A DNA stretch of 64,000 nucleotides from an uncultured Mucilaginibacter sp. (lineage in GTDB: Bacteria > Bacteroidota > Bacteroidia > Sphingobacteriales > Sphingobacteriaceae). The notes below the pieces were generated by a model that made no database searches, had not been told where the DNA came from, and was given only the letters and a program-made list of their open reading frames with translations. How positions within the stretch are numbered: position 1 is the first letter of the stretch; each line of letters starts with the position of its first letter. Below are positions 18,901-27,155 of this stretch, one piece after another. The stretch covers positions 1 through 64,000 of the forward strand of contig NZ_CAMLOV010000005.1 in NCBI RefSeq assembly GCF_946481715.1. The letters run 5' to 3'. The translations under genes were made by a program, and so were the position numbers.

Positions 18901-20240
18901 TGATCAAAAAGATATACTTACTCGCCTTATTTATTTGTGCAGCATATTGCGCACCAGCACAGCAGCCTAAAACGCAACTACCTGATTATCTGTATTTAGA
19001 CAAAGCAATTAATTCGATATCGGCAGTAATGATACACGATGTGGTTAACCCGCCTGCTGCTGCCCGCTACTATAACTATTTTATGCTGGGCGCTTATAAC
19101 CTGGTGGCTTTAAATAATAAAGAGATAGTCCCCATTGGCAATTTCATCAAAAGCTATCAAACTGATAACGCCATTAGTATTGCTGCTGATAAATACAACT
19201 ACCAAATAGCCGCCGTATACTGCATTTTAGAAACCGGCAAGCTGATGCTGCCCTCGGGTTTTATGCTGCAGGATGATGAAGATAAGTATGTTGAATTGCT
19301 GAAAAAGAGTAACATCAGCGAAGAAATTATAAAAAACTCCATCGCCGCAGCGGTAGAAATGAGCAGTAAGGTGATAGCCTTTAGTCGGGGCGACAACTAT
19401 AACAGGCTAAGCGGAAAACTGCGCTACACGCCTTTAAAAGGGGGTAAAAACTGGTACCCTACCCCACCCATGTATATGGAAGCGGTAGAGCCTAACTGGA
19501 AAACCGTGCGCCCGATGATGATCGATTCGTCGCGGCAGTTTATGCCGGCAAGGCCTACTCCCTTTAGCACCGACAGCACCAGCGAATTTTATAAACAAGC
19601 TTACGAGGTGTATAAAATATCGCATCACCCTTCTGGCGAGCAAGTTAACATTGCTTCCTTTTGGGATTGCAACCCTTTTGCCGTTACCACATCGGGGCAT
19701 ATGGCCATTGGTTTTAAAAAAATAAGCCCCGGCGGGCACTGGATGAACATTGCAGGCATCGCCGTAAAAAAGGCAAACCTGGGTTTCGATGCCTCGGTAC
19801 AGGTGCTGGCTTTGGAGGGCATTACGCTAATGGATGCCTTTATTAGTTGCTGGGACGAGAAATACCGCAGCAATGGTATCCGCCCCGAAACCTATATTAA
19901 CCGCTATATAGATGTTAAATGGATGCCCTTTTTACAAACGCCACCCTTCCCCGAATACCCGAGCGGGCATGCGGTGCTTTCCAATGCGTCGGCAACGGTG
20001 TTGTCTTACTTGCTGGGCGACCATTTTGCCTATACAGATGACTCCGAAATACCGTATGGCGTGGGGCCGCGCAGCTTTAAATCGTTTATACAAGCGGCAG
20101 AGGAAGCCTCTGTTTCAAGGTTTTATGGTGGCATACATTTTAAAGATGCTATTGAAAACGGCAATAAGCAAGGCCGGGAGGTAGGTGCCGATATTGTTAA
20201 GAAACTAAAAGCAGCGCAATTAAAGCCACTAATTAATTAA
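18900..20240 (+). CDS. Vanadium-haloperoxidase / PAP2-like secreted phosphatase
   Basis: A 446-residue protein with a signal peptide (about 1-21) and the acid phosphatase/vanadium haloperoxidase core. Visible are the first Arg-containing segment (RSNGIRPETYINRY, about 322), the central motif YPSGHAVLSN (about 351-360) and the last motif SRFYGGIHFKDA (about 400-411) with the Arg and His that hold phosphate or vanadate. It could be a haloperoxidase or a phosphatase; the sequence alone does not decide. Its ATG overlaps the TAA of the VCBS protein (TAATG), so translation is probably coupled. Association of VCBS/ASPIC and VHPO genes is known in Bacteroidota. Confidence 0.86.
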   Translation: MIKKIYLLALFICAAYCAPAQQPKTQLPDYLYLDKAINSISAVMIHDVVNPPAAARYYNYFMLGAYNLVALNNKEIVPIGNFIKSYQTDNAISIAADKYNYQIAAVYCILETGKLMLPSGFMLQDDEDKYVELLKKSNISEEIIKNSIAAAVEMSSKVIAFSRGDNYNRLSGKLRYTPLKGGKNWYPTPPMYMEAVEPNWKTVRPMMIDSSRQFMPARPTPFSTDSTSEFYKQAYEVYKISHHPSGEQVNIASFWDCNPFAVTTSGHMAIGFKKISPGGHWMNIAGIAVKKANLGFDASVQVLALEGITLMDAFISCWDEKYRSNGIRPETYINRYIDVKWMPFLQTPPFPEYPSGHAVLSNASATVLSYLLGDHFAYTDDSEIPYGVGPRSFKSFIQAAEEASVSRFYGGIHFKDAIENGNKQGREVGADIVKKLKAAQLKPLIN

Positions 20241-20245
20241 CCAAC

Positions 20246-20350
20246 TGTACGAATCGTACAGTTCGTACAACCTCGTACAGTTTGGATAAAATTCGCACAG
20301 TTTCGTACACTTTCGTACAGTTTCGTACAAGTTCGTACAGTTTCGTACAG
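20246..20350. repeat. 10-bp tandem repeat array, unit TTTCGTACAG
   Basis: About ten degenerate copies of a 10-nt unit, consensus TTTCGTACAG, lie directly after the haloperoxidase stop. From 20261 on they keep an exact 10-nt phase (GTTCGTACAA, CCTCGTACAG, one decayed copy TTTGGATAAA, ATTCGCACAG, then five near-perfect copies). GTAC inside each unit is itself palindromic. The phase equals one turn of DNA, so protein-binding sites would face the same side of the helix. No function is known for it. Confidence 0.8.
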
Positions 20351-20457
20351 CTAATTGGCCAATATCGAAAATCGGCGAAAATCGGAGCTTTTTCGGTGTT
20401 TTTCTGTGGTTTTCGGGCTAATCTGTGGTTATCTCCGGTTCTGTCAAAAAAAGGGTA

Positions 20458-20494
20458 TTTTGACTCTGCCGGCCGAGGCCCGGCAGAGTCAAAA
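20458..20494. terminator. Bidirectional terminator between convergent genes
   Basis: A perfect 15-bp stem, 20458-20472 with 20480-20494, and a 7-nt loop CCGAGGC. The TTTT and AAAA ends make it act in both directions. It separates the haloperoxidase-like gene from the convergent GH2 gene. Confidence 0.9.
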
Positions 20495-20527
20495 CGCAAA
20501 CAACCGGCCATGGGCCGACAGGATAAG

Positions 20528-23194
20528 TTAATTACTGAGGGCGATAAACTTCTCCGCCACATTCCACCCGCTGATGCTTACTTGTGGGGCCGGGGCATTT
20601 TTTACGGCGGTATAGTCTATTACTACCTTCTTTACTTCGCCGGGCAATACCGATACATAATTATCACTATAAAAGGCCGGCAGCAGGCGTTGTTTTGTAA
20701 CCGCATCCACAACAGATAAACGGTTGAAGAATGCCACCGGCGCCTTATTGCTGTTGGTGAGCGTCACCTCTATTTTGCCGTTTTGGATGGCGGTGGCCTT
20801 TACCTGCAAATCGGCCTTGCCCATTTTTTGTAGGCCGGTGTATTCCCCGCCTTCGTTTGGCACCCAATAAATATTTTGGCTCAACTGTGTTTTGTCCTCA
20901 GCCAAAAGCTCCAGGACTACAAATGCGCCATCTTCCTTAGCGGCAGCATCAATAGCTGCTTTTATGGATAAATAGCGTTTGGTAGTAGCAGCCGTTACAT
21001 CTACAAAAACCTGGGTGATCATTTTCTCCTTGCCTGCCATGTCATACAGTTTGGCAACCAGCATCAGGTTGGTTTTTGGCGTAAAGGTATTGTTGGCCAC
21101 CATCACCATGCCGTCGGTTGGGTTATACATAATGTGCAGCGGCGCGCTGCCATTGTGCAGCCCGTAAAGGCAGGCGTTCGGGTCCAGGTAATAATCGTAC
21201 ATCTGCCCGCGCATGGCCGTCCAGGGGTTTTGTGTTTTCCAGATGATGGTGCCGGTGTACCAATCCCACATGTGTGCGCTAAAGCCCTCCATTAATGCAC
21301 GGTACTGATCGTAATTTACCAGCTGGGCCTTATTCGCAAAATCCTCCACATCCTTTGGTTTGCCATATTTATTTATAAAACCATCGTAGCCAATGTATTT
21401 GTGGTATTCCCAAACCGGGTCGGTTTTGGTTTTGCCGGTAGCGGGGTCATAAACAGGCACAATCATATTTTCCTTCGGGATAAACCTTTTCAGGGCCTCG
21501 TAATCGCTTACCCCTACCGATCCTACCTCCGAGTTAAAAGGGAACGTCCGCTCGTTCCAAAACACCGCTAAGGGTTGTATGCCATAAGGCCCGTCGCCGT
21601 TGCCACCCGCCACATTGCGCGACATGTTCTCCGAATTTGAATACTCAATAAACCAGCGTGTATTATCCAGCGCAGGCATAATGGTATCGCGCAGCGCTTT
21701 CAGGATATCCTCCGGCGGGGTAATTTCATTGCCGCCGCACCAAATGGCCAGCGATGCATAATTGCGGATCAGTTTCACCTGATCCTTTACAGATGCCAGG
21801 TACAGCCCGTGGTCGTCGGGGTATTTGCGGCGTGTCCATTGGTCTTCCAGTTTCATTGGGTCCAGCCAGCGGCCGTTGCAATCGCCCGATCCCCACATAT
21901 CCTGAAAAACCAGCATACCGTATTTATCGCAGGCCTCGTAAAATTCGGGGCGTTCTATCAGGGCGCCTCCCCAAACCCGTATCAGGTTCAAGTTCATATC
22001 GCGGTGAAAGCGCACCTCGGCATCATACCGTGCATCGCTAAAGCGCAGCATCTCGTCAGATACTATCCAGTTGCCGCCTTTTATAAACACCTTTTGCCCG
22101 TTTACATTTACTTGGCGGCTCTCGGTACGGCTGTTCCATTCGGTAGTGATCTGCCGTACACCAACGGATATATCCTCCCGGTCGGATACTTTGCCATCAC
22201 TGGCTACAAATTGCAGTTTTAAGCTATACAAATTTTGCGGCCCGTAACCGTTTGGCCACCATAGCCTGGGGTTGGTTAATATATGGTCGTCCAGCTTTAC
22301 CTCCGTTGTGGAGTTTGGCTTCAGGGTAACTTTCTTCAATACTTTTTTACCATCGAGCATATATTGCAGGGTGCCGCTTACAGGTAAAGCAGTTGCGTTT
22401 TCCAGTTCGGTGCTCACCTTTATGATGGCCGGCTGCTGTGTGCCTCCGGGTTGGCGCACACCGGGCACCAGGGTAACCACATGCGGATCTTTAATCTTCA
22501 CGGCACCCTTTGTTTGTATTGTAACCTTATCCCAAATGCCGGTATTACGGTCGCGGATGGGTTGTATCCAATCCCAGCCGGCGGTGTATTGTATGCCTAC
22601 ATTTTTGGCAATGGTGCCATCGCCGCCCTGCCCGCCATTGGGGTTGCCTACAACATCGGGCGGGTAAACAATTACCGCAAGGCGGTTATTGCCATTGGCG
22701 GCAAGCAATTTGCTTATATTGAAACTGCGGCGCATAAACATGCCTTTATTTAATTGGCTGTTGAGTTTACGCCCGTTCAAAAACACATCGAAACTGTAGT
22801 TTACCCCTCTAAAATTCAGGTACACCTGGTTGCCTTTGGCAGCTGCCTGCTTAAAATCTTTTACAAACCAATAGGTGTAGTAATCGCGCCCGGTTTTATA
22901 AATATCGGGTATCTGTTGGTTGTTCATCCCAAAAAACGGGTCGGGCATTTGCTTGTTGGCCACCAGGCTGGTTAACACCGTACCCGGCACCACGGCGGGC
23001 AGCCAGCTTGCGGTGGCGTAGGATGGGTTTGATATTGCTGTGCCCTGCTCTTTTACATTAACAATGGGCGCACACTTCCACCCCGAGTTTAATTCATAAC
23101 TGCTTTGCGCGTTTGACGGATTTGATATTAAAACCAGGCTTAACATCAACATCGAAAAAAATACGGCTTTGGTAAGGGGAAAAAGTTTAATCAT
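20528..23194 (-). CDS. Secreted GH2 glycosidase, beta-mannosidase / exo-beta-glucosaminidase type
   Basis: An 888-residue GH2 enzyme. The open frame runs 114 nt further upstream, but the ATG at 23194 begins a clean signal peptide (MIKLFPLTKAVFFSMLMLSL, cleavage near NAQ) and is chosen. Domains are a jelly-roll sugar-binding domain (about 35-220), an Ig-like domain (about 230-350) and a TIM barrel (about 360-650). The acid/base Glu is in AIWCGGNEI (about 490) and the probable nucleophile Glu is in FNSEVGSVG (about 575). The layout resembles exo-beta-D-glucosaminidases and beta-mannosidases more than beta-galactosidases. Exact substrate is open. Confidence 0.9.
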   Translation of the reverse strand: MIKLFPLTKAVFFSMLMLSLVLISNPSNAQSSYELNSGWKCAPIVNVKEQGTAISNPSYATASWLPAVVPGTVLTSLVANKQMPDPFFGMNNQQIPDIYKTGRDYYTYWFVKDFKQAAAKGNQVYLNFRGVNYSFDVFLNGRKLNSQLNKGMFMRRSFNISKLLAANGNNRLAVIVYPPDVVGNPNGGQGGDGTIAKNVGIQYTAGWDWIQPIRDRNTGIWDKVTIQTKGAVKIKDPHVVTLVPGVRQPGGTQQPAIIKVSTELENATALPVSGTLQYMLDGKKVLKKVTLKPNSTTEVKLDDHILTNPRLWWPNGYGPQNLYSLKLQFVASDGKVSDREDISVGVRQITTEWNSRTESRQVNVNGQKVFIKGGNWIVSDEMLRFSDARYDAEVRFHRDMNLNLIRVWGGALIERPEFYEACDKYGMLVFQDMWGSGDCNGRWLDPMKLEDQWTRRKYPDDHGLYLASVKDQVKLIRNYASLAIWCGGNEITPPEDILKALRDTIMPALDNTRWFIEYSNSENMSRNVAGGNGDGPYGIQPLAVFWNERTFPFNSEVGSVGVSDYEALKRFIPKENMIVPVYDPATGKTKTDPVWEYHKYIGYDGFINKYGKPKDVEDFANKAQLVNYDQYRALMEGFSAHMWDWYTGTIIWKTQNPWTAMRGQMYDYYLDPNACLYGLHNGSAPLHIMYNPTDGMVMVANNTFTPKTNLMLVAKLYDMAGKEKMITQVFVDVTAATTKRYLSIKAAIDAAAKEDGAFVVLELLAEDKTQLSQNIYWVPNEGGEYTGLQKMGKADLQVKATAIQNGKIEVTLTNSNKAPVAFFNRLSVVDAVTKQRLLPAFYSDNYVSVLPGEVKKVVIDYTAVKNAPAPQVSISGWNVAEKFIALSN

Positions 23195-23404
23195 TTTTAT
23201 GGCGTGTAAGTATGTTGGGCCAAATTGCCTTGATTTTAACAAAGCATTTACCCGAGGCGGGTTGGCTTTGCTAATGCAACAAAAAACGCCGCTGTACTGT
23301 AATGACAATGATTGCTTACCTATTGCCTACAGGTAAATTGAAAACTTTTTTAGGTAAATATATATCAATGCCACAAGCTTTCACCGGTAAATATTTAACA
23401 GGGA

Positions 23405-23641
23405 TCATTCATCGTCGAAAAACGAGGCATGAACGAGGTAATAAGCATGAACCTTTAGCTTCTTAGGCTTTGCATCCTTATTGTACATCTTGTGCAATTC
23501 GTCGTCGGCCGTGCGTTGCTGGCCCGCGCAAACCCTTTCCGCATAACCCTTATCCCGCATTATGTTTACCACCTCATAGTTATACTCGCCGAATATTTTC
23601 GTGCCATCTACTATCAAATATACTTTTCTAAACTTTGCCAT
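23405..23641 (-). CDS. Small hypothetical protein
   Basis: A 78-residue protein with no recognised family. It is basic in the middle (NKDAKPKKLKVHAYY) and acidic at the end (FFDDE), without signal peptide or membrane segment. Residue composition looks protein-like, and a longer opposite-strand frame over the same bases does not, so the minus strand is preferred. It stands alone between the GH2 gene and the sigma remnant. It may not be a real gene. Confidence 0.5.
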   Translation of the reverse strand: MAKFRKVYLIVDGTKIFGEYNYEVVNIMRDKGYAERVCAGQQRTADDELHKMYNKDAKPKKLKVHAYYLVHASFFDDE

Positions 23642-23684
23642 CTTACCAGCAAAATTGCTAAAAATATTAGTTATTTCAATTTGC

Positions 23685-23692
23685 TATTTTTG
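23685..23692 (+). promoter_or_regulatory. Bacteroidota -7 box (TATTTTTG)
   Basis: TATTTTTG fits the TAnnTTTG consensus and lies about 160 nt upstream of the ECF sigma remnant, in the same direction. It may be the surviving promoter of the decayed gene. No good -33 box was found. Confidence 0.35.
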
Positions 23693-23850
23693 CACAAAAT
23701 ATTCAAGGTATTACAATCCTCCTATGGCCGCTTTTACATTCATCCACAGATACAACACCAATTCAGTGTGCAGTCCGGTCATACTTCCGCAGTCATTGTT
23801 CCAGGTAAAGCAAGGAACTATCTAACTTCCCGCCCTAATGCGTCAACTGA

Positions 23851-24083
23851 TCATTTAGTAAGGGAAACCAGCTTAACGCGTATATTGAAAAAGAATCGAA
23901 AGCCTTTCGCCAAAAATGAAAACGATCTTTGAGATGAGCCGAAAAAGCAGCTTTTCGCATAAAGAAATAGCAGCGCAACTTGGAACATCAGAGAATTATG
24001 TGTCTACTCAAGCAACAGCTGCATTACGGATTTTAAGAACTAAATTGAGACTTATTGCTTTTGTGCCTGTTCTGTTGAGTTAG
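23851..24083 (+). pseudogene. Frameshifted 3' remnant of an ECF sigma factor
   Basis: From 23889 to the TAG at 24081-24083 the frame reads like sigma-70 region 4: IESLSPKMKTIFEMSRK, then SHKEIAAQLGTSENYVST and ALRILRTKL. A TGA at 23886 blocks this frame, while the neighbouring frame upstream (23851-23888) reads SFSKGNQLNAYIEKE, which is what normally precedes region 4 in these factors. So a frameshift near 23889 splits the remnant, and region 2 is missing. Its last 32 bp overlap the convergent histidine kinase gene. It may once have been the partner of the FecR gene at 27156. Confidence 0.7.
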
Positions 24084-25317
24084 CACCACGTGGGCGAGTT
24101 AATGCAACACTTTTACTAAGGGGTATTGTAAAATAAAATTCAGAACCTGACCCGCTGCTTTCAACCCCTATGGTGCCGCCATGCTTTTTAATAATTTCTG
24201 CCGATATAAATAGCCCTAACCCTAAGCCGGAAAATTTTCGCGACGACTCATTGACCCGATAAAAGCGATCAAACACATGTTCTTGCTCATCGGGCGGAAT
24301 CCCGATGCCAAAATCCCGAACCGATACCTTTACTGTATCTTTTATTAACTCGCTTCTGATAACCACCTCAGATGCGTTAGGCGAGTATTTTACAGCATTT
24401 GACAAAAAGTTACTGAGCACCTGCTCTAAACGGTTTTTTTCGCCACTAATAACTGCACAACTGTTATTTTGAAGTACAATCCGATGCGTTGAAGTTGTCA
24501 TTTGTGTTTGTTCTACAACTTCTTCTATGAATGTGGCTAAATCAATATCAGAAAATTGATAAACCATTTTCCCGGCTTGTATTTTGTTCACATCAAGCAG
24601 GTCATCAACCAGGTCGGTTAATTTTTTTATTTGTTTGTTAGCTTTATTAATAAAATCACCTGCACTTGATTGCGCTGTTGACGGCATCATCTTTTGAAGT
24701 ACTTGCAAGTATGCTTTGAGCGTTGTAATTGGCGTTTTTAACTCATGGCTGGCTACATTCATAAACTCGTCCTTCTTTTCCATCAGGTCCTCTATAGCCT
24801 TTTTATCTTTTTCCTTTTGGATAAGCGCATCTTTTAAATGTGTGCGCATTACATCAATTGTGGAAGCCAGTTTTTCAGCTTTGGCCACTGTCTTTTCTGC
24901 AAATGCAACTTTGGTTGTAACCGCGGAATATATGGACTCTTGGGTAAATAAGCCTATCAAAATTGGTGAGATTGCTTTCAACGGAGCAACGTCTTCTGCC
25001 GATGGATGGCCCCCCAATAATATAATTATAGAATTTTCAGGTCCCGCAAAGCCTATTGCCGGTAATGCCATTTGTTTTTCCGGAAATGGTAAAGAACCTG
25101 AATAGCAGCCATCGTTAGGGCAATTATTAATAAACGACTGCCAGGCGCGGCCATCCGGTAAAGTTTGCGGGAACCCCGGGGCCGGCAATAAAACGCCGAT
25201 CTCCTGGTCAATAATAAATACGAAAAGATAACTGCAACCAAAGTGCCCGGCTAAGTTTTTAGCCGCCTCAAACCGATTGTGCCGGTCACTTAAGCCAGCG
25301 ATCAGCTTTAATAACAT
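24052..25317 (-). CDS. GAF-like sensor histidine kinase
   Basis: A 421-residue cytosolic histidine kinase. The start is the ATG at 25317, whose A is shared with the TAA of the FIST gene (TAATG); an upstream in-frame codon would overlap that gene by 34 bp. An N-terminal GAF-like domain (about 5-130) is followed by a coiled coil (about 140-185), HisKA with the phospho-His in ASHELKTPITT (His191), and an HATPase domain (N box NRLEQVLSNFLSNAVKYS, G boxes DFGIGIP and GLGLGLF). There is no receiver domain or regulator gene next to it. It probably relays the FIST protein's signal. Confidence 0.9.
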   Translation of the reverse strand: MLLKLIAGLSDRHNRFEAAKNLAGHFGCSYLFVFIIDQEIGVLLPAPGFPQTLPDGRAWQSFINNCPNDGCYSGSLPFPEKQMALPAIGFAGPENSIIILLGGHPSAEDVAPLKAISPILIGLFTQESIYSAVTTKVAFAEKTVAKAEKLASTIDVMRTHLKDALIQKEKDKKAIEDLMEKKDEFMNVASHELKTPITTLKAYLQVLQKMMPSTAQSSAGDFINKANKQIKKLTDLVDDLLDVNKIQAGKMVYQFSDIDLATFIEEVVEQTQMTTSTHRIVLQNNSCAVISGEKNRLEQVLSNFLSNAVKYSPNASEVVIRSELIKDTVKVSVRDFGIGIPPDEQEHVFDRFYRVNESSRKFSGLGLGLFISAEIIKKHGGTIGVESSGSGSEFYFTIPLSKSVALTRPRGANSTEQAQKQ

Positions 25318-26483
25318 TACTCCGGAATTACACAAACTACGGCGGTACAATTTTGAAATCCGCTAAATTGCCCGGTAACACGTGCTACCTGTCCGTAAGT
25401 GTTACATCCGGCATAACTAACGCCATTTAAGGTCTCGCTAACTTTGTCAAGTTCATAATTAAACTCTTTGCCCATCCTTAGCCTTGTGGCAACACAATCG
25501 AAAAAAAGAGCAACGTGCGGCTTATGATCGCCTAACTGTTTAACGGCACTTATGGCCGCCGTCATTGCGGCATGTTTAGAGCAGTCGTTATCTGTCTCCA
25601 TAAAGCTCACATACGTCCCCATGGGAATGTCACTCGCCATTGCAATAGAACCATCGGGCAAAACGCCAAGCGGAACCCTTAATTTATAATCACTACCTAT
25701 CTCTATCCCCAATATATTGTGAAGAAAAAAAGGAATTGGATCGTCAGGATTAAATGTTTGCCCGGTTGCGGCTGCGTGCTCAATAAATAATTCGACAGCG
25801 GGCCGTGCATTTAAGCTTACCAGTTTCATACCATCGGTTTCTGTTACACGCATCCGTGCGCCTACAGGTTTCCAGCCATGTGCGGCACCCACTCCAATAG
25901 GTTTATTTGACAAAATTTCCAACAATACAACAGCGTCTGTGTATGCTTCGGTGTCAAAAAAAACATGCGTTTTTTGAAAATTGGCGTTATCGCCTGCACC
26001 TCCGCCAAAGAACTGATATTTACCCATCGTTTTTTCGGTAAGCAGTTCAATCATTTCGTCGGTGTAACCCGACAGGGCATCAGCAAATATCATTGCCGAA
26101 TAATATTGGTATTGATACTCATGAACAGGTGCAAGGACATTAAATAAATCCCCGGCCACCTTTTCCCGGCTTCCCTGTATGCCTTCTGCAACACCTGCCG
26201 TAAATTTGAGTTCATCAGAATAAATTGCAACAGCACATGCTGAGTCTGTTCCAAAATCACCCGAAGTAAACTCGCCGGCAGAAGAACTGCCTACCAGTAT
26301 TCTCGGGCTGCATGTTTCTTTTAATGCTTTTAAAAGCAAGCTATAATCATATACCGATGAAGCAAAAACAATTACCACATCTGGTTTATTGTCAGCTAAT
26401 TTTTCAATTATTTTTTGTCCGAGGTCGCGCCCTGCTAAAAGGGCATCGCTTAATACGGTAAAAACTACTGCTGATTGGGTCAT
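25317..26483 (-). CDS. FIST-domain sensor protein
   Basis: A 388-residue protein with FIST_N (about 25-220, PRILVGSSSAGEFTSG) and FIST_C (about 225-370) domains. These are predicted small-ligand sensors, proposed in the family literature to bind amino acids, and are typically linked to signalling proteins. The ATG at 26483 is preferred over a TTG two codons upstream. There is no signal peptide or membrane segment. Its stop codon overlaps the histidine kinase start, so sensor and kinase are made together from one operon. Confidence 0.9.
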   Translation of the reverse strand: MTQSAVVFTVLSDALLAGRDLGQKIIEKLADNKPDVVIVFASSVYDYSLLLKALKETCSPRILVGSSSAGEFTSGDFGTDSACAVAIYSDELKFTAGVAEGIQGSREKVAGDLFNVLAPVHEYQYQYYSAMIFADALSGYTDEMIELLTEKTMGKYQFFGGGAGDNANFQKTHVFFDTEAYTDAVVLLEILSNKPIGVGAAHGWKPVGARMRVTETDGMKLVSLNARPAVELFIEHAAATGQTFNPDDPIPFFLHNILGIEIGSDYKLRVPLGVLPDGSIAMASDIPMGTYVSFMETDNDCSKHAAMTAAISAVKQLGDHKPHVALFFDCVATRLRMGKEFNYELDKVSETLNGVSYAGCNTYGQVARVTGQFSGFQNCTAVVCVIPE

Positions 26484-26489
26484 AGACAA

Positions 26490-27155
26490 AAACTGTCGAA
26501 GTTGTTAAGTTGTATACAATACACAATAAATTGGTTGAAAAGTTTTAAATACTTAGTCATTAACAGCTCATATGGGTTAAGTAACTAAATTAAAATCTTT
26601 TATAAAATCCCGGTTGAACTCGAAATTTCCAAATTTTATCAGGTACTAAAACGATTCGCGGGCGAGTGAAGCCGGTTCGACTTTAAATAGCGAACTGATA
26701 ATGCAATTACAAAATTCATTAGGAGCAATCATTTTCGTAGATCATCTAAGCTGAACGTCGTATTGAGGGAGAGGACCGAAAAATACAACGAAGAAAATTA
26801 ATTTTAGCCGGGTTAAAATCTCTTTGTTAAAACTACCCCGGAGAAATCGTGCCGGGGTAATATATAGTTATACTTTTTTAACATTTTAGCATATATTTTA
26901 AAAATAACTGCAACCTTGTGCTAAAAACCAGCATCTTATAATTAAATTGGCGCTGTAAACGCCCGTTTTATACTATTTTAACTAAGAAAATATATGAAGG
27001 CCGGCAAATTAAACCTAAGTGTAATAATTTAAAAAAAGCAGGGGTAAAATATAGTGATGGATAAACCCATGATTTGGGTTATTTATAATTTTTTTAAAAA
27101 TTGTAGGTAATTTCAATCAAATGTTGTCCTAAGTAAAAGTGCGGGTTATTTAAAG
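26490..27155. other. 666-bp intergenic region before fecR
   Basis: AT-rich and divergent between the FIST gene and fecR. It contains a hairpin with an 8-bp stem, 26834-26841 with 26852-26859 (TACCCCGG / CCGGGGTA, 10-nt loop). The sigma gene that normally precedes fecR is absent here; a short frame near 26700-26800 resembles nothing I know. Confidence 0.55.

Noticed and set aside
9570..20240. Integrated element or prophage around the first SusCD locus
   Set aside because: No integrase, tRNA junction, direct-repeat ends or phage genes; base composition looks like the flanks.
20246..20350. CRISPR array
   Set aside because: Units are 10 nt with no unique spacers and no cas genes nearby.
20233..20562. 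Minus-strand frame across the CGTACA repeats with periodic peptide
   Set aside because: The periodicity comes from the DNA repeat; the frame crosses a strong terminator and runs into the GH2 gene's end.
23492..23932. Plus-strand frame of 146 codons overlapping the small minus-strand gene
   Set aside because: Composition is not protein-like over its first half, and it does not read in the sigma region 4 frame. The sigma remnant is called separately.
26700..26805. Possible sigma-factor remnant directly before fecR
   Set aside because: Frames in this stretch read no region 2 or region 4 motif; only the remnant at 23.9 kb is convincing.
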